Below are positions 35,294 through 43,930 of a stretch of DNA of 64,000 nucleotides, piece by piece. This DNA is from 3107 sp001483205 (GTDB lineage: Bacteria > Pseudomonadota > Alphaproteobacteria > Rhodobacterales > Rhodobacteraceae): contig OZ219809.1 in the NCBI GenBank assembly GCA_964291375.2, positions 1,860,001 to 1,924,000 of the forward strand, read 5' to 3'. Below the pieces are notes generated by a model. That model had not been told where the DNA came from and searched no databases. It worked only from the letters and a program-made list of their open reading frames with translations. The stretch's first letter is position 1, and every line of letters begins with the position of its first letter. The position numbers and the translations under genes were made by a program.

Positions 35294-36208
35294 CTACCGC
35301 AACCACGCCCCCCCCGGCACGGGAAAGCCGCGCAGAAAGGCCCCCGCATCCTGCGCGCCCTTTCCGGCCCGTTGCAGGCGCAGAAGGCGCACCGCCCCCG
35401 ATCCGCAGGCAACCGTCAGCCGGTCATCCAGAACCTGCCCCGGCGGTCCCCCAATGCTATCGTCCGGCCTCAAACAGGCCAGCAGCCTGATCCTCTGCCC
35501 GTCATACTCACACCACGCGCCGGGAAAAGGCGACAGCCCCCGGATTTGGCGATCAACGACATCCGCCGGTTGCGCCCAGTCAATCCGGGCCTCGGCCTTG
35601 GCGATCTTCCCGGCATAGGTCACCCCTGCCCCGGACTGGGGCTGCCCTTCCGCCGCACCGGGCAGGGCAAGCGCCTCAACAATCGCCTCGCCCCCCAGCA
35701 CCGCCAGCCGGTCGCCCAACTCACCCGTCGTTTCCTCTGCCCCGATCCCGGCCTCTCGCCTCAGCAGCACCGGGCCGGTATCAAGCCCCGCATCCATCCG
35801 CATGATGCTGACGCCGGTCACCCTGTCGCCCGCCATGATCGCCCGGTGGATCGGGGCCGCCCCCCGCCAGCGCGGCAGCAGAGAGGCATGAATGTTGAGA
35901 CACCCGCGCGCGGGCGCCTCCAGAACCGGCGGCGGCAGGATCAGCCCGTAGGCAACGACAACCGCCGCCTCAGCCCCGATTGCGGCAAACTCCGCCTGCA
36001 CCTGCGGCGCTTTCAGGCTGACGGGATGGCGCACGGGCAGGCCCAGCGCCCCGGCCCGGCGATGAACCGGGGTAGGGCGGTTGCGCTGTCCGCGTCCGGC
36101 CGGACGGGGCGGCTGCGTATAGACACAGGCAATGTCATGGCCCGCCTGCACCAGCGCATCAAGCGCCACCACAGCAAACTCCGGCGCGCCCATGAAGATC
36201 AGCCTCAC
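35294..36208 (-). CDS. fmt: Methionyl-tRNA formyltransferase
   Basis: 304 aa. LIFMGAPEFAVVALDAL begins the formyl-transferase domain, and LNIHASLLPRWRGAAPIHRAI holds the catalytic Asn/His region; a C-terminal OB-like domain follows IAKAEARIDWAQPA. It formylates initiator Met-tRNA. It overlaps def by 4 bp, so addition and removal of the formyl group are co-expressed. Confidence 0.97.
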   Translation of the reverse strand: MRLIFMGAPEFAVVALDALVQAGHDIACVYTQPPRPAGRGQRNRPTPVHRRAGALGLPVRHPVSLKAPQVQAEFAAIGAEAAVVVAYGLILPPPVLEAPARGCLNIHASLLPRWRGAAPIHRAIMAGDRVTGVSIMRMDAGLDTGPVLLRREAGIGAEETTGELGDRLAVLGGEAIVEALALPGAAEGQPQSGAGVTYAGKIAKAEARIDWAQPADVVDRQIRGLSPFPGAWCEYDGQRIRLLACLRPDDSIGGPPGQVLDDRLTVACGSGAVRLLRLQRAGKGAQDAGAFLRGFPVPGGAWLR

Positions 36209-36729
36209 GCGCGGGCCTTTTCGCGTTTCAGCTTGCGCATCCGGCGGGTGATCATCTCGCGCCGCAGGGGTTTCAGATAGTCGATGAACAGTTTGCCGTT
36301 CAGGTGGTCAATCTCATGCTGGATGCAGGTGGCCCACAGCCCGTCGAACGCCTGCCGGTGTTCGTTGCCGTCAAGGCCCAGCCAGCGGACCGTCACCGCC
36401 GCCGGGCGCTCGATTTCTGCGAACTGGTCGGGGATCGAAAGGCAGCCCTCTTCGTGGATATTGGTCTCATCAGAGCGGGCGACAATTTCCGGGTTGATCA
36501 GAACCATCGGGCGCGGCGCGGCCTCTTCTTCCTTCACGCAATCCATGACGATGATCCGCTCTGTCGCGCCGATCTGGGGGGCGGCCAGCCCGATGCCCGG
36601 CGCGCCATACATGGTTTCCAGCATGTCCCCGGCCAGAGCACGCACCCCGTCGGTGATGTCGCGGACGGGTGTGCAGACCTTTCTGAGGCGCAAGTCGGGG
36701 TGGATCAGGATCGTTCTTCGCTTGGCCAT
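36205..36729 (-). CDS. def: Peptide deformylase
   Basis: 174 aa. All three motifs are present: GIGLAAPQIG, EEGCLSIP and QHEIDHLNG, giving the Cys/His/His metal site. It removes formyl from nascent proteins. ATG 36729 (MAKRRTILIHPD) is preferred; an ATG 18 bp upstream is possible. The frame up to 37467 is a shadow of the MalY-like gene. Confidence 0.96.
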   Translation of the reverse strand: MAKRRTILIHPDLRLRKVCTPVRDITDGVRALAGDMLETMYGAPGIGLAAPQIGATERIIVMDCVKEEEAAPRPMVLINPEIVARSDETNIHEEGCLSIPDQFAEIERPAAVTVRWLGLDGNEHRQAFDGLWATCIQHEIDHLNGKLFIDYLKPLRREMITRRMRKLKREKARA

Positions 36730-36855
36730 GACGCCGATGTAGGCCATGTGTGTCGGGTGCGCAACGGGGCTTGCACCTGCGGCCAATCCGGGTAGCCTGT
36801 GCCCCGGATGCGTTACAGGACAGGGCGGTGACAGAACGGCTGGGGAACACGGGCA

Positions 36856-38028
36856 ATGGATTTCGACGAACTGACAGACCGGCGCGGCAGGGGAACGGCG
36901 AAATGGGACGGTATGGCGCGCGCCACCGGCGTTTCCGCCCCGGACGCGATTGCGATGTGGATTGCCGACACGGATTTCGCCCCCGCTGGCGTTTTGCAGG
37001 ACACCGTGCTTGCGCTCCATAACACTGCCGCCTACGGCTATTTTGTCGGCGAAGAGGCATATCACGAGGCCGTCGCCTGGTGGATGCAGACGCGCCACGG
37101 CTGGGATGCGCAGGCGGCGGCGGTCTTCAGCACCCATGGTCTCGGCAATGCGATCGGGCTGTGCCTGCACGCCTATACCCGCCCCGGTGACGAAATCATC
37201 CTGTTCACACCGGTCTATCACGAATTTTTCCGCAAGATACGCAAGGCCGGGCGCGTGGTGCGCGAAAGCCCGCTGGTGGTTCGGGACGGGGTTTATGCGA
37301 TGGACCTTGAGCGGCTGGAGGCCAGCCTGACCGGGCGCGAGAAAGCGGTGATCTTCTGTTCGCCGCACAACCCTGCGGGCCGGGTCTGGTCGGTGGCCGA
37401 GCAACAGGCGCTGGCCGCCTTCTGTGCCCGTCACGACCTGCTGCTGATTGCTGATGAAATCCACCATGATCTGGCGTTTTCAGGATACGCCCATGTGCCG
37501 CTGCCGGTTGCCGTGCCCGAGGCTGCGGGCCGGGTGGTGATGCTGACCGCGCCGTCGAAAACCTTCAACATCGCCGGGGCGCGGATCGGTAACGTGATCA
37601 TCCCCGATGCCGGGCTGCGCGCCCGCTTTCGCACGGTTATGGAGGCGCTGGACATCAGGCCGAACCTGTTTGGCGTGAGGATGGCGCAGGCGGTCTATTC
37701 CCCCGCAGGTGCAGAATGGGCAGAGGAACTGGTGGCTTATGTCGAAGGCAACGCGGCGCTTTTTATTGACGGGGTTGCGGGCATTCCCGGCGCGCGGGCG
37801 ATGCCGATGCAGGCCACCTATCTCGCCTGGGTCGATTTCACCGATACCGGTATGGAGATTGCAGAGGTGATCCGGCGGGTGAAGGGGGAGGCCCGCCTCG
37901 CCCCCGGTATCGGCGCGGATTTCGGCGCGGGGGGGGAGATGTGGCTGAGGTTCAATATCGCCATGCCGCGCGCCCGGCTGACAGAGGCGATTGAGCGCCT
38001 GCGGGGGGCCTTTGCCGATCTGCAATAG
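36856..38028 (+). CDS. MalY/PatB-type PLP-dependent C-S lyase (aminotransferase class I/II fold)
   Basis: 390 aa. Family blocks are DELTDRRGRGTAKWD at the start, SPHNPAGRVWS, ADEIHHDLAFSGYAH and the cofactor Lys in LTAPSKTFNIAGARIG. MalY/PatB enzymes cleave cystathionine or cysteine conjugates to thiol, pyruvate and ammonia. Monocistronic, divergent from def. It is followed by repeats and the IS1595-type element, which separate it from pccB. Confidence 0.92.
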   Translation: MDFDELTDRRGRGTAKWDGMARATGVSAPDAIAMWIADTDFAPAGVLQDTVLALHNTAAYGYFVGEEAYHEAVAWWMQTRHGWDAQAAAVFSTHGLGNAIGLCLHAYTRPGDEIILFTPVYHEFFRKIRKAGRVVRESPLVVRDGVYAMDLERLEASLTGREKAVIFCSPHNPAGRVWSVAEQQALAAFCARHDLLLIADEIHHDLAFSGYAHVPLPVAVPEAAGRVVMLTAPSKTFNIAGARIGNVIIPDAGLRARFRTVMEALDIRPNLFGVRMAQAVYSPAGAEWAEELVAYVEGNAALFIDGVAGIPGARAMPMQATYLAWVDFTDTGMEIAEVIRRVKGEARLAPGIGADFGAGGEMWLRFNIAMPRARLTEAIERLRGAFADLQ

Positions 38029-38040
38029 GTTTGGGTGGGG

Positions 38041-38380
38041 AGCGGAAAGGCATGACCGGGCAGCCGCCTGCCTGGGCGGGCGCTTTTCGCGGCATTTCAA
38101 ATTGGCGATGATCTCGCTATAAAGCCCATACGCTGCAAAAGATTGAGACGTTCAAAGCGCCTGCCGGGGGGCAGGCAGGCGCTGCCCGGTCTTACGACCG
38201 GGCGGGACATTTGGGGGGCTATACAGCTTTATGCAGAGGTCTTCAGAAGGTTTTGAGAGGTCGCGTCCGGTCCGTCAGGGGGGCGCGCGCCGCCCATCCC
38301 ATTGAGGGGTAGACGGCGCGGCCCGGTCTGGCGACCGGGCGGATGGCTGGCCGCCGTTACGTCATCATACAGAGGTCTTT
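38041..38380. repeat. MITE-like repeat cluster, copy 3 and a second fragment
   Basis: 38052-38243 matches the internal modules of copies 1, 2 and 4 and ends with TTATGCAGAGGTCTT; its left terminus is missing. 38276-38379 is a second fragment with the hairpins CCCCATTGAGGGG-like and CCCGGTC-TGGC-GACCGGG, ending CATACAGAGGTCTT. The 350 bp hold no gene. The IS1595-family element is inserted 16 bp further on. Confidence 0.8.
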
Positions 38381-38387
38381 CCCGGCA

Positions 38388-38395
38388 TTGATTTG
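38388..38395. repeat. 8-bp target site duplication, left (TTGATTTG)
   Basis: TTGATTTG directly left of the element; the identical octamer follows its right end at 41042-41049. An 8-bp duplication is typical of IS1595-family insertion. Confidence 0.85.
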
Positions 38396-38452
38396 GGCAA
38401 TTAGTAGTTATGGGCTTATACCCCTGACGCGAAATTCTGTCAAGCGAAATCG

Positions 38453-40069
38453 TCATCCGAGCTGCAACTTCGGCTGAAGTTCCCCCTTGCCGCGAGCGAC
38501 TGAAGGCGTGTTGAACCGCCTGCCGTCAAGAATGTCCTGAACGGTCAGCATCTGCATTCGCGGATACGGCATCCCGCGCACTTCCAAGTCCCCGGCCTGC
38601 GCCATTTCCTTGACGAAGTTGCGCGTCTTCACGTCGCCCAACGGCTCCATAATGATCAAGCCCGCCATCTGTGCTGTTTCGCGTTCGAGAACCCCGCGAA
38701 GATCACGCACAACACCGATCCCAACATTTTTGCCGCCCTTCACTTCGATGACCATGCTTTGTAGGTTTGTTTCGTCTGGCATGTCGAAATACAAGCGACC
38801 GTCGATTCCACCGTCGCTGCCTTTTCTGGTCGTGACAAAGCCGTCCACTTCTCCAACCGCCCATTTCTGGAAGTGATACTTGTCACGCTCCCATAGGTCA
38901 TGTGCACCTTCCAGCGTCTGCGGGACACCGGTTATCTCGAAGTCGACTCCATCGACCAAGCCAAGCCTGTCTTCAAGCCGAACTCTGGCAACGCGCTTGA
39001 TTGCATGAATGGCTATGTCGATCCCGATCCATCTCCGCCCCAACTTGTGCGCGGCCTCAATGGTGGTTGCACAACCGCAGAACGGATCAAATACCACGTC
39101 GCCAGAATTGCTGCTGGCGGCTATGATCCGTTCTAGAAGTTCAACGGGTTTTTGCGTGTCATAGCCCAAACGTTCGTTCTTTGACGGAGCGTTGATGTCT
39201 GTCCATATATTGTTTGGAACAATGCCACGGGCAGGGCGTTGCTTGCGCCAAGGCTTTTGCCCTACCCACTCAATTTCCCCGTCCACATCCAGAGCGTGGA
39301 GCTTGTCAGAGTTCACCGTCCAACCGGATGGGTGTGGCGGGGAAACCCCCTTGTATTCGTAGCAAAGGTTCGGTCGCGGTCCTAATCCCGGTGGACGAAA
39401 TGGGCTTCTCCGCTTGTAGCGGCCCTTTTCGTCAATGAGCGGAAACGATTCCGCAATGTTGTCGTAAGGAATAGCGATTTCATTCGCGTTGAATGTGTAG
39501 CTTTTGCCCGCACTATAGAACAAGATAAGGTCTGCTGAACGACCGTAGTTTCGGATCGCGTGTTGACTGCGCTTTCCTGCGCCCTTGATGCGTTCCCAAG
39601 CGATTTGATTGCGAAAATTGGCGTGTCCGAAAATGCCGTCCATCATCACCTTGATGTAGTGCACGGCTTCATCGTCGCAGTGCAGATAGATTGATCCTGT
39701 AGGCTTGAGTAATCCCCGCATCGGCAAGAGCCGTTGCGTCATATAGGTCAGATACGCAAGTATTTTCGGGTTAGTCTTGCGCAAGGCGTTCAGCCAGACA
39801 CGCCAAAACTCGGCAACGTCATCATCGTATCCAGCTTCACGGATCAAGACGGGCATATTTCGGATCGCTCGTTCCGTTTCCTCGTTTATGGTCCAAGTAT
39901 CGCAGAATGCGTCAATCTGGTCCGGCAAGGGCTTTCCCGTTTCTGTCTTGTAAATCGCGTTGTAATCGCGCTGCGAATTGAATGGCGGGTCAAGGTAGAT
40001 CAGGTCGACACTGCCAAGGTTCATTTCCTGCATGACCGTGAGGCAGTCGCCGTAATACAGCTTGTTCAT
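38453..40069 (-). CDS. Beta-class DNA methyltransferase fused to an Mrr-like nuclease domain
   Basis: 538 aa. The N-terminal two thirds is a beta-class adenine/cytosine-N methyltransferase: catalytic LDPPFNSQRDYN (motif IV) near residue 26 comes before the SAM-binding DPFCGCATTIEAA (motif I). The C-terminal part has GSDGGIDGRLYFD followed by MVIEVKGGKNVG, the acidic and E-x-K residues of a PD-(D/E)xK restriction-endonuclease-like domain of the Mrr type. One chain may therefore methylate and cut, or the nuclease part may only guide. The start is ATG 40069, 5 bp after the transposase stop; the frame to 40225 overlaps the transposase. No separate specificity or restriction subunit is present. 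Confidence 0.85.
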   Translation of the reverse strand: MNKLYYGDCLTVMQEMNLGSVDLIYLDPPFNSQRDYNAIYKTETGKPLPDQIDAFCDTWTINEETERAIRNMPVLIREAGYDDDVAEFWRVWLNALRKTNPKILAYLTYMTQRLLPMRGLLKPTGSIYLHCDDEAVHYIKVMMDGIFGHANFRNQIAWERIKGAGKRSQHAIRNYGRSADLILFYSAGKSYTFNANEIAIPYDNIAESFPLIDEKGRYKRRSPFRPPGLGPRPNLCYEYKGVSPPHPSGWTVNSDKLHALDVDGEIEWVGQKPWRKQRPARGIVPNNIWTDINAPSKNERLGYDTQKPVELLERIIAASSNSGDVVFDPFCGCATTIEAAHKLGRRWIGIDIAIHAIKRVARVRLEDRLGLVDGVDFEITGVPQTLEGAHDLWERDKYHFQKWAVGEVDGFVTTRKGSDGGIDGRLYFDMPDETNLQSMVIEVKGGKNVGIGVVRDLRGVLERETAQMAGLIIMEPLGDVKTRNFVKEMAQAGDLEVRGMPYPRMQMLTVQDILDGRRFNTPSVARGKGELQPKLQLG

Positions 40070-40074
40070 CCAGT

Positions 40075-40969
40075 TCACGCGAAACACCCCCGTATGAAGG
40101 TGCCGAACGTGTCCGAGTTCTTGCGCTGATTGTATTTCCACGCGCTTTCGGCGACGTAGAACGGCATCCACTTTGTGGAATAGTGATGGTGCGATCCATA
40201 CCAAGCCCGCTTGATGAGCGACCAAAAGCCTTCAATTGTGTTGGTGTGAGTTTCACCATCGGCATACCGGACCTTATGATTGATCGTAGCAGACTGGTAG
40301 ACCTTCTTGGCCGCGTTATAGCCACGGTATTCGTCGGTGATCAGCAACGAACCTTGCGGATCAACGTGGTCTTTCAGGAAGGCCAGAATGCCTTTGCCAG
40401 TCAGGTCCGATGCAACTCTTGCGGCAACCCTGCCACCGCGTTCTACTGCCCCAATGACTGGAGTTTTGCTTGTTCCACGGCCTCGCGGATTATGCGGGGG
40501 GGGGTGGTAACTCTTTGTTATTGCTGTATTTGTTTCGCTTGCGGGGCTTTCCGCCAACATAGGTCTCGTCGGCTTCCACTATGCCTTGCAGCATGTCGAC
40601 ATCGGTTGTCAGCATCGCGGCCCGAATGCGTTGCTGCATATACCAAGCCGTTTTCTGGTTCAGTTCCAGATCGCGGGAAAGCTGGCAGCTTGACAGGCTT
40701 TTCTTGGCGTTGATGACCAAGGCGATTGCGAGGAACCACTTTTGCAGCGGCACCTTGGTTTTCTCGAAGATGGTGCCGGACAGCACGTTGAAGCTGGAAT
40801 TGCAGCCGTGGCAGTTCCAGCGGCCAATTCGGTCGTTCTCTTGCTTGCGGGCAACGCTTGTGCATCCGCAGTGCGGGCAATGGGCTTCACCGCCCCAGCG
40901 CACCTTTTCCAGATGCTCGATACATGCTTCCTGATCGGGGTAGCGGGTGAAGATTGTCAACAAGTTCAT
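40075..40969 (-). pseudogene. IS1595-family (ISXO2-like) transposase, split by a 1-nt shift in a C9 tract
   Basis: The upstream part (40969-40490) has a zinc ribbon, CPHCGCTSVARKQ ... NCHGCNSSFN, and the first catalytic Asp in EADETYVGGKPRKRNK, then runs into PPPPA and a stop. The downstream part continues in another frame with GRGTSKTPVIGAVERGG, LLITDEYRGYN and NTIEGFWSLIKRAW, completing the DDE-like core. The break is at nine C on the coding strand (40496-40504); eight C would restore one frame of about 297 codons, the family's usual size. This may be a mutation, a sequencing error, or slippage-controlled expression. Confidence 0.85.
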
Positions 40970-41041
40970 GGCTTGGCTCCTTGGATGATTCGAATCTAAC
41001 CGATTCTAAATCCGGCGTCAAGCCCGTAACTACTAATCGCG

Positions 41042-41049
41042 TTGATTTG
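41042..41049. repeat. 8-bp target site duplication, right (TTGATTTG)
   Basis: Identical to 38388-38395. Before insertion the two copies were one octamer, so the original sequence ran from the repeat cluster straight into the pccB upstream region. Confidence 0.85.
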
Positions 41050-41052
41050 TCC

Positions 41053-41060
41053 TTTGCAAA
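41053..41060. promoter_or_regulatory. TTTGCAAA element upstream of pccB (possible ScfR/PccR-type site)
   Basis: TTTGCAAA lies within the perfect palindrome CCTTTGCAAAGG. In Rhodobacter sphaeroides the short-chain acyl-CoA regulator PccR uses TTTGCAAA-N4-TTTGCAAA at pccB. Only one clear half-site is seen here, 227 bp before the pccB start; the sequence 4 bp upstream belongs to the IS target site. No pccR gene is in the window. Confidence 0.45.
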
Positions 41061-41082
41061 GGCGTATATTCCTCGTCGAATA

Positions 41083-41123
41083 CCCCGGTGCGTCCCTGTC
41101 AGCTTGCTGACATATGCCCGGGG
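41083..41123 (+). promoter_or_regulatory. Long stem-loop in the pccB upstream region
   Basis: Inner stem TGTCAGC-TT-GCTGACA (41097-41112) is enclosed by CCCCGG (41083) and CCGGGG (41118), followed by TTCAGTTTTTC. It could be a terminator for transcripts from the IS side or a leader structure for pccB. The remaining 160 bp before pccB show nothing clear. Confidence 0.45.
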
Positions 41124-41286
41124 TTCAGTTTTTCATACACCATCAACGGTTTTGAAAAAAGCGCTTTGCCGCCCTCTGCCCGGCCCGCGCCCGCACTCCC
41201 ACCCCGCAAAAACACGATTCCCCTGTGGCGCGCGCCGCCGGTATTGCTATGGTGCGCCGACACGGGAGCAAGAGGGACCGCCGGAC

Positions 41287-42819
41287 ATGACTGGGATTCT
41301 GGAAGAGCTCGAACGCCGCCGCGCCGCCGCGCGCCTTGGCGGAGGACAACGCAGGATCGACGCGCAGCACGCCAAGGGCAAGCTGACTGCCCGCGAACGC
41401 ATTGAGCTTTTGCTCGACGAAGGATCGTTCGAGGAGTTCGACATGTTCGTCACCCACCGCTGTGCCGAGTTCGGCATGGAGGCAGACCGCCCCGCAGGGG
41501 ATGGCGTCGTCACCGGCTGGGGCACGATCAACGGGCGCATGGTCTATGTCTTCAGCCAGGACTTCACCGTGTTCGGCGGGTCGCTTTCCGAAACCCACGC
41601 CGGGAAGATTTGCAAGATCATGGACATGGCGATGCAGAACGGCGCGCCGGTGATCGGGCTGAATGATTCGGGCGGCGCGCGCATTCAGGAAGGGGTGGCG
41701 TCGCTGGCCGGCTATGCTGAAGTGTTTCAGCGCAACATCATGGCCTCGGGCGTGGTGCCGCAGATCAGCGTGATTATGGGGCCGTGTGCGGGCGGTGCGG
41801 TCTACAGCCCGGCGATGACCGATTTCATCTTTATGGTCCGGGGCAGTTCCTACATGTTCGTGACCGGGCCGGATGTGGTCAGGACGGTCACGAATGAGGT
41901 GGTGACCGCCGAGGAATTGGGCGGGGCGGCAACCCACACCGGCAAGTCCTCGGTCGCTGACGGGGCGTTTGAAAACGATGTCGAGGCGCTGATCGAAACC
42001 CGCCGTCTGGTCGATTTCCTGCCGCTCAACAACCGCGACAAACCGCCCGCGCGCCCCTTCTTTGATGACCCGAACCGGGTGGACGAAAGCCTTGATACGC
42101 TTGTGCCGGACAACCCCAACGCCCCTTACGACATGAAAGAACTGGTCCTGAAAGTGGCGGATGAGGGCGATTTTTACGAAATTCAGAAGGACTTCGCCCG
42201 GAACATCATCACCGGCTTTATCCGGCTGGAGGGCCGCAGCATCGGCGTGGTCGCCAACCAGCCCATGGTGCTGGCCGGGTGCCTTGACATCGACAGCTCC
42301 CGCAAGGCGGCGCGGTTCGTGCGCTTTTGCGATGCGTTCGAGGTTCCTGTCCTGACCTTTGTTGATGTGCCGGGGTTCCTGCCGGGGACGGGGCAGGAAT
42401 ATGGCGGGGTGATCAAGCACGGGGCAAAGCTGTTGTTTGCCTATGGCGAGGCGACGGTGCCGAAAGTGACGGTCATCACCCGCAAGGCTTATGGCGGCGC
42501 GTATGACGTGATGGCGTCGAAACATCTGAGGGGCGATTTCAACTATGCCTGGCCGACGGCAGAGATCGCGGTGATGGGCGCGCGGGGGGCGACGGAAATT
42601 CTCTATCGGTCAGAGCTTGGCAACCCGGAGAAGATCGCCGAACGCACACGGGATTACGAAGACCGCTTTGCCAACCCGTTCATCGCCGCGGAAAAGGGGT
42701 TTATTGATGAGGTGATCATGCCGCACTCGACCCGCAGACGGGTCGCGCGGGCCTTTGCCGCGCTTCGGCACAAGCGCCTTGCGAACCCGTGGAAGAAACA
42801 CGACAACATTCCGTTGTAA
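41287..42819 (+). CDS. pccB: Propionyl-CoA carboxylase, carboxyltransferase (beta) subunit
   Basis: 510 aa, the normal length. Two crotonase-like halves carry GLNDSGGARIQEGV, GPCAGGAVYSPAMTDF, FVDVPGFLPGTGQEYGG and KAYGGAYDVMASKHL. It moves carboxyl from carboxybiotin to propionyl-CoA, giving methylmalonyl-CoA. ATG 41287 opens the conserved LEELERRRAAARLGGG start; the frame back to 40954 crosses the IS end and is artificial. The stop codon overlaps the first base of a MITE-like repeat. Confidence 0.96.
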   Translation: MTGILEELERRRAAARLGGGQRRIDAQHAKGKLTARERIELLLDEGSFEEFDMFVTHRCAEFGMEADRPAGDGVVTGWGTINGRMVYVFSQDFTVFGGSLSETHAGKICKIMDMAMQNGAPVIGLNDSGGARIQEGVASLAGYAEVFQRNIMASGVVPQISVIMGPCAGGAVYSPAMTDFIFMVRGSSYMFVTGPDVVRTVTNEVVTAEELGGAATHTGKSSVADGAFENDVEALIETRRLVDFLPLNNRDKPPARPFFDDPNRVDESLDTLVPDNPNAPYDMKELVLKVADEGDFYEIQKDFARNIITGFIRLEGRSIGVVANQPMVLAGCLDIDSSRKAARFVRFCDAFEVPVLTFVDVPGFLPGTGQEYGGVIKHGAKLLFAYGEATVPKVTVITRKAYGGAYDVMASKHLRGDFNYAWPTAEIAVMGARGATEILYRSELGNPEKIAERTRDYEDRFANPFIAAEKGFIDEVIMPHSTRRRVARAFAALRHKRLANPWKKHDNIPL

Positions 42820-43030
42820 AGACCTCTGTATATTGGCTAAGTCGGGCAGCCGCCTGCCTGGGCGGGCGCTTTTCGCGACGGTCCGTATTGGCGATGGCCT
42901 TGCCATAAAGTCCATATGCTTTGGCTTGTTGAGGCGTCTAAAGCGCCTGCCGGGGGGCAGGCAGGCGCTGCCCGGCGTTCCCCGCCGGGCGGACGGTTTG
43001 AGTGCCGCCGCGCTATTATGCAGAAGTCTT
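42819..43030. repeat. MITE-like repeat, complete 212-bp copy 4
   Basis: Starts AAGACCTCTGTATATTGGCT at the pccB stop codon and ends TTATGCAGAAGTCTT, so both termini are present with one or two changes. It contains the GGCAGCCGCCTGCCTGGGC and GGCGATGGCCTTGCCATAAAG modules and strong GC hairpins. It may serve as the transcription terminator or a read-through mRNA structure for pccB. Confidence 0.88.
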
Positions 43031-43396
43031 TTGTAAGCGGGGACGGCGCGCCGCCCACCCCATTGAGGGGTAGACGGCGCGGCCCGGTCTTGTGACCGGG
43101 CGGGACAGGGCCGGGGCGTGTGATGCGAATCACGGGCGGGCGTCGCCGGGAAACCCGGGGCAAATCCGCCCCGCCCGTATGCGGAAAACCCGCAAACACG
43201 GCTGCCACTGGGCCGCCCGAACCCGCCGATCACGCCCAATATGCGGCTTTCGCGCCACAAGCGCCGGGCGGCGCGGAACGAATGTATTCATCCCGCGCAA
43301 AACCTGCTATTCTCGCCCGCGGGCTGCACTCAAGCAGCCCGTATCAGGGAACGAAATGGGTTAAGCTCATTCACCAACCGAAACGGGAGTAAACAC
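43031..43396. other. Non-coding stretch with repeat fragment and hairpin before a small lipoprotein gene
   Basis: 43045-43110 matches the hairpin fragment seen at 38276 and 48745 (CCCCATTGAGGGG, CCCGGTC-TTGT-GACCGGG). GGGCTGC-ACTCAA-GCAGCCC at 43321-43340 is a clean stem-loop in the probable 5' leader, preceded by a TATTCT box near 43309. No gene is supported in the stretch. Confidence 0.5.
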
Positions 43397-43537
43397 ATGC
43401 CTAACAGCATCAAGGCCGTCATCGCGCTGGGCTTCGCCGCCCTTCTTTCCGCCTGCGCTCAGCAGGCACCGATGGAAGAAGAGGTCATGCACGAAGACAC
43501 CATGGTCATGGAAGAAGAGGCCATAACCAAACTGTAA
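43397..43537 (+). CDS. Small lipoprotein
   Basis: 46 aa. MPNSIKAVIALGFAALL then LSAC is a lipoprotein signal with lipobox; the mature part of about 27 residues is acidic and Met/Glu rich. ACGGGAG lies 8 nt before ATG. A hairpin terminator follows 10 bp after the stop. It would be anchored in a membrane by the lipidated Cys. Function unknown; it sits between pccB and pccA. Confidence 0.8.
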   Translation: MPNSIKAVIALGFAALLSACAQQAPMEEEVMHEDTMVMEEEAITKL

Positions 43538-43547
43538 ACTCTGTTCA

Positions 43548-43568
43548 GGGGCGGCTCACCACCGCCCC
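43548..43568 (+). terminator. Stem-loop terminator after the small lipoprotein
   Basis: GGGGCGG (43548-43554) pairs with CCGCCCC (43562-43568) over 7 nt, followed by TTAACTTT. The T run is short, so termination may be partial. Confidence 0.6.
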
Positions 43569-43746
43569 TTAACTTTCGGCGGCCCGCAACCGACAGCCGC
43601 CCGAAGCCCCCTGCCACGGGCGCAAAGATTTTCTTCCGCGCCGTCTGCTCGGTTTTCCGCTTTTTTCCCCCTGCGCCCGCATGTAGAGTGCCCGCATACA
43701 GAGTGCCCCATGGTAAACCCATGCAACGGATCAGAGGCGGATAAAA

Positions 43747-43848
43747 ATGCGGGTCCAATTCCTTGCCCTTCCGGCCATCGCGGCCATGTCGCTTTCAGCC
43801 TGTCCCGGCATGGTCCCGGACCCCGGCGCGGCGTGCGTCTGTAACTGA
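43747..43848 (+). CDS. Very small lipoprotein-like ORF upstream of pccA
   Basis: 33 aa. The start MRVQFLALPAIAAMS is followed by LSAC, a lipobox-like signal, and a 15-residue Cys-containing tail. CAGAGGCGG upstream is a fair ribosome site. It lies 82 bp before pccA in the same direction. It could equally be a leader peptide for pccA. Too short for a family call. Confidence 0.5.
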   Translation: MRVQFLALPAIAAMSLSACPGMVPDPGAACVCN

Positions 43849-43930
43849 CCCCCCGTTTTTCGTGCTGCGCCCCCGTTCGGGCGCGCCCCTGACCGGACCC
43901 GGAGCCGGACCGCCCGAGCGAGGACATGAG

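Larger units (their letters stand above)
38396..41041 (-). mobile_element. IS1595-family element (2646 bp) carrying a methyltransferase-nuclease passenger gene
   Basis: Imperfect terminal inverted repeats of about 24 bp: GGCAATTAGTAGTTATGGGC at the left and, read inward, CGCGATTAGTAGTTACGGGC at the right. TTGATTTG duplicates flank them. Inside, on the minus strand, are a transposase gene (split by a frameshift) and a DNA methyltransferase gene 5 bp behind it. Base composition is visibly lower in GC than the neighbours, which points to a foreign origin. Elements of this family with extra genes are known as transporter IS. It sits between MITE-like repeats and the pccB control region. Confidence 0.88.

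Noticed and set aside
40954..41286. N-terminal extension of PccB
   Set aside because: The open frame begins inside the IS end; family alignment by motif starts at 41287.
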